Below are positions 42,206-46,375 of a stretch of DNA of 46,375 bases, in pieces. The notes under the pieces were generated by a model. The model saw only the letters and a program-made list of their open reading frames with translations, made no database searches and was not told the DNA's origin. The position numbers and the translations under genes were made by a program. This DNA comes from Meloidogyne chitwoodi (Eukaryota; Nematoda; Chromadorea; Rhabditida; Meloidogynidae): the NCBI GenBank assembly GCA_015183035.1, contig JACZZP010000029.1:1-46375 (forward strand). The letters run 5' to 3'. Each line of letters begins with the position of its first letter. Position 1 is the first letter of the stretch.

Positions 42206-45200
42206 GGCTAAAATTTGAATATTTTGGCCCATAACTTTTTTCATTTTTATTTTTTTTTAATAATTTTTTTTTCAGAATACACGACTTGACAAGTCGTGAT
42301 TTTTTAAAAAAAAAAATCAAGAATAAACTTGATAAAAAAAAATTATTTATTTATTTTTTTTTTTTTAAAAAAATTGGGCTAAAATTTGAATATTTTGGCC
42401 CATAACTTTTTTCATTTTTATTTTTTTTTAATAATTTTTTTTTCAGATTACACGACTTGACAAGTCGTGATTTTTAAAAAAAAAAAATCAAGAATAAACT
42501 TGATAAAAAAAAATTATTTATTTATTTTTTTTTAAAAAAAATTGGGCTAAAATTTTAATATTTTGGCCCATAACTTTTTTCATTTTTATTTTTTTTTGAA
42601 TAATTTTTTTGAAGTTCATTGGAAAAAAGTTTTCCAACCTATATCTGAAAAAAAATCAAGAATAAACTTGAAAAAAAAAAATTAATTAATAATTTTTTTA
42701 AAAAAAAAATGGGCTAAAATTTTAAAACTTTGGCCCATATCTTTTTTCATTTTTATTTTTTTTTGAATAATTTTTTTGAAGTTCATTGGAAAAAAGTTTT
42801 CCAACCTATATCTGAAAAAAAATCAAGAATAAACTTGAAAAAAAAAAATTAATTAATAATTTTTTAAAAAAAAAATGGGCTAAAATTTTAAAACTTTGGC
42901 CCATATCTTTTTTCATTTTTATTTTTTTTGAATAATTTTTTTGAAGTTCATTGGAAAAAAGTTTTCCAACCTATATCTGAAAAAAAATCAAGAATAAACT
43001 TGAAAAAAAAAATTAATTAATAATTTTTTTAAAAAAAAAATGGGCTAAAATTTTAAAACTTTGGCCCATATCTTTTTTCATTTTTATTTTTTTTGAATAA
43101 TTTTTTTGAAGTTCATTGGAAAAAAATTTTCCAACCTATATCTGAAAAAAAATCAAGAATAAACTTGATAAAAAAAATTATTTATTTATTTTTTTTTAAA
43201 AAAAATTGGGCTAAAATTTTAATATTTTGGCCCATAACTTTTTTCATTTTTATTTTTTTTTAATAATTTTTTTTTCAGAATACACGACTTGTCAAGTCGT
43301 GATTTTTTAAAAAAAAAAAATCAAGAATAAACTTGATAAAAAAAATTATTTATTTATTTTTTTTTAAAAAAAATTGGGCTAAAATTTTAATATTTTGGCC
43401 CATAACTTTTTTCATTTTTATTTTTTTTTTAATAATTTTTTTTTCAGAATACACGACTTGTCAAGTCGTGATTTTTTAAAAAAAAAAATCAAGAATAAAC
43501 TTGATAAAAAAAATTATTTATTTATTTTTTTTTAAAAAAAATTGGGCTAAAATTTTAATATTTTGGCCCATAACTTTTTTCATTTTTATTTTTTTTTAAT
43601 AATTTTTTTTTCAGAATACACGACTTGTCAAGTCGTGATTTTTTAAAAAAAAAAAATCAAGAATAAACTTGATAAAAAAAATTATTTATTTATTTTTTTT
43701 TTAAAAAAATTGGGCTAAAATTTTAATATTTTGGCCCATAACTTTTTTCATTTTTATTTTTTTTTAATAATTTTTTTTTCAGAATACACGACTTGTCAAG
43801 TCGTGATTTTTTAAAAAAAAAAATCAAGAATAAACTTGATAAAAAAAATTATTTATTTATTTTTTTTTAAAAAAAATTGGGCTAAAATTTTAATATTTTG
43901 GCCCATAACTTTTTTCATTTTTATTTTTTTTTAATAATTTTTTTTTCAGAATACACGACTTGTCAAGTCGTGATTTTTAAAAAAAAAAAATCAAGAATAA
44001 ACTTGATAAAAAAAAATTATTTATTTATTTTTTTTTAAAAAAAATTGGGCTAAAATTTTAATATTTTGGCCCATAACTTTTTTCATTTTTATTTTTTTTT
44101 GAATAATTTTTTTGAAGTTCATTGGAAAAAAGTTTTCCAACCTATATCTGAAAAAAAATCAAGAATAAACTTGAAAAAAAAAAATTAATTAATAATTTTT
44201 TTAAAAAAAAAATGGGCTAAAATTTTAAAACTTTGGCCCATATCTTTTTTCATTTTTATTTTTTTTTGAATAATTTTTTTGAAGTTCATTGGAAAAAAGT
44301 TTTCCAACCTATATCTGAAAAAAAATCAAGAATAAACTTGAAAAAAAAAAATTAATTAATAATTTTTTAAAAAAAAAATGGGCTAAAATTTTAAAACTTT
44401 GGCCCATATCTTTTTTCATTTTTATTTTTTTTGAATAATTTTTTTGAAGTTCATTGGAAAAAAGTTTTCCAACCTATATCTGAAAAAAAATCAAGAATAA
44501 ACTTGAAAAAAAAAATTAATTAATAATTTTTTTAAAAAAAAAATGGGCTAAAATTTTAAAACTTTGGCCCATATCTTTTTTCATTTTTATTTTTTTTGAA
44601 TAATTTTTTTGAAGTTCATTGGAAAAAAATTTTCCAACCTATATCTGAAAAAAAATCAAGAATAAACTTGATAAAAAAAATTATTTATTTATTTTTTTTT
44701 AAAAAAAATTGGGCTAAAATTTTAATATTTTGGCCCATAACTTTTTTCATTTTTATTTTTTTTTAATAATTTTTTTTTCAGAATACACGACTTGTCAAGT
44801 CGTGATTTTTTAAAAAAAAAAAATCAAGAATAAACTTGATAAAAAAAATTATTTATTTATTTTTTTTTAAAAAAAATTGGGCTAAAATTTTAATATTTTG
44901 GCCCATAACTTTTTTCATTTTTATTTTTTTTTTAATAATTTTTTTTTTCAGAATACACGACTTGTCAAGTCGTGATTTTTTAAAAAAAAAAATCAAGAAT
45001 AAACTTGATAAAAAAAATTATTTATTTATTTTTTTTTAAAAAAAATTGGGCTAAAATTTTAATATTTTGGCCCATAACTTTTTTCATTTTTATTTTTTTT
45101 TAATAATTTTTTTTTCAGAATACACGACTTGTCAAGTCGTGATTTTTTAAAAAAAAAAAATCAAGAATAAACTTGATAAAAAAAATTATTTATTTATTTT

Positions 45201-46375
45201 TTTTTTAAAAAAATTGGGCTAAAATTTTAATATTTTGGCCCATAACTTTTTTCATTTTTATTTTTTTTTAATAATTTTTTTTTCAGAATACACGACTTGT
45301 CAAGTCGTGATTTTTTAAAAAAAAAAATCAAGAATAAACTTGATAAAAAAAATTATTTATTTATTTTTTTTTTAAAAAAAATTGGGCTAAAATTTTAATA
45401 TTTTGGCCCATAACTTTTTTCATTTTTATTTTTTTTTAATAATTTTTTTTTCAGAATACACGACTTGTCAAGTCGTGATTTTTAAAAAAAAAAAATCAAG
45501 AATAAACTTGATAAAAAAAAATTATTTATTTATTTTTTTTTAAAAAAAATTGGGCTAAAATTTTAATATTTTGGCCCATAACTTTTTTCATTTTTATTTT
45601 TTTTTGAATAATTTTTTTGAAGTTCATTGGAAAAAAGTTTTCCAACCTATATCTGAAAAAAAATCAAGAATAAACTTGAAAAAAAAAAATTAATTAATAA
45701 TTTTTTTAAAAAAAAATGGGCTAAAATTTTAAAACTTTGGCCCATATCTTTTTTCATTTTTATTTTTTTTTGAATAATTTTTTTGAAGTTCATTGGAAAA
45801 AAGTTTTCCAACCTATATCTGAAAAAAAATCAAGAATAAACTTGAAAAAAAAAAATTAATTAATAATTTTTTAAAAAAAAAATGGGCTAAAATTTTAAAA
45901 CTTTGGCCCATATCTTTTTTCATTTTTATTTTTTTTGAATAATTTTTTTGAAGTTCATTGGAAAAAAGTTTTCCAACCTATATCTGAAAAAAAATCAAGA
46001 ATAAACTTGAAAAAAAAAATTAATTAATAATTTTTTTAAAAAAAAAATGGGCTAAAATTTTAAAACTTTGGCCCATATCTTTTTTCATTTTTATTTTTTT
46101 TGAATAATTTTTTTGAAGTTCATTGGAAAAAAATTTTCCAACCTATATCTGAAAAAAAATCAAGAATAAACTTGATAAAAAAAATTATTTATTTATTTTT
46201 TTTTAAAAAAAATTGGGCTAAAATTTTAATATTTTGGCCCATAACTTTTTTCATTTTTATTTTTTTTTAATAATTTTTTTTTCAGAATACACGACTTGTC
46301 AAGTCGTGATTTTTTAAAAAAAAAAAATCAAGAATAAACTTGATAAAAAAAATTATTTATTTATTTTTTTTTAAA
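42206..46375. repeat. Satellite array: ~167-bp monomers in a 9-mer higher-order repeat
   Basis: About 25 monomers start with GGGCTAAAATTTT(A/G)A...GGCCCATA. Type A has CAGAATACACGACTTGTCAAG-TCGTG; type B has GAAGTTCATTGGAAAAAAGT-TTTCCAACCTATATCTG. Both share TCAAGAATAAACTTGA. Reading left to right by the distinguishing segment: A A, B B B B, A x5, B x4, A x5, B x4, A. The first A after each B block recurs at 43276, 44779 and 46283, a period of about 1503 bp. The fourth B of each block carries AAAAAAATTTTCC in place of AAAAAAGTTTTCC, confirming the register. The window ends inside the array. Confidence 0.95.

Noticed and set aside
44836..45039. Open frame in the HOR satellite
   Set aside because: It is repeat sequence crossing monomer boundaries and is not present as a conserved frame in neighbouring monomers.

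Overview
The window looks like nematode nuclear DNA. The evidence is very high AT content, introns of about 40-60 bp, a CLP-1-type calpain with the nematode N-terminal module, and cytosolic Hsp70 and RpS6 fragments. A tylenchid such as a root-knot nematode (Meloidogyne) would fit, but the species is only inferred.

Layout. (1) 1-12370: a tandem array of 16 full units plus partial units, about 760 bp each. Every unit joins a ~270-bp complex part to a ~490-bp run of A-tracts punctuated by TCGAG. (2) 12371-19290: decayed host genes, all on the minus strand. These are a terminal-exon-like Cys-rich ORF, an Hsp70 pseudogene, and a calpain gene that keeps its catalytic Cys, His and Asn but is broken by two frameshifts and by a 1070-bp non-autonomous DNA transposon inserted in an exon (5-bp target duplication). 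(3) 19291-41862: a complete 22.57-kb Polinton/Maverick with 126-bp terminal inverted repeats (120/126 identical) and a perfect 6-bp target-site duplication (CACGTA). (4) 41863-42205: host DNA with an RpS6 exon fragment. (5) 42206-46375: an AT-rich satellite of ~167-bp monomers, organised as a higher-order repeat of five A-type then four B-type monomers, period ~1.5 kb.

The Polinton appears intact. Morphogenesis genes: packaging ATPase, a small conserved protein, a basic protein, integrase with chromodomain, a minor capsid (penton-type) protein, a small virion protein and the double jelly-roll major capsid protein. Then come a membrane protein overlapping an adenain-like cysteine protease, and a ten-exon protein-primed DNA polymerase B (1351 codons) whose exons all join in phase. 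Accessory genes include two small Cys-pair proteins, a secreted protein with an amphipathic C-terminus, and two parts that look captured from a host. One is a 181-aa protein consisting of an Argonaute PAZ domain with flanking linkers but no MID/PIWI. The other is the first nine exons, with introns, of nicotinamide nucleotide transhydrogenase (NNT).

How the parts work together. Integrase and PolB would give self-synthesising transposition; ATPase, protease and capsid genes could give virions. Several genes have a TATA box about 40-65 bp upstream of an A-rich start codon, and several promoters carry a GGGCGTGG/GGGCGGAG motif. A PAZ-only protein, which could bind small-RNA 3' ends, suggests an anti-silencing function; this is inference. 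The open Polinton genes set inside decayed host genes argue that the flanking frameshifts are real and that the Polinton arrived recently.
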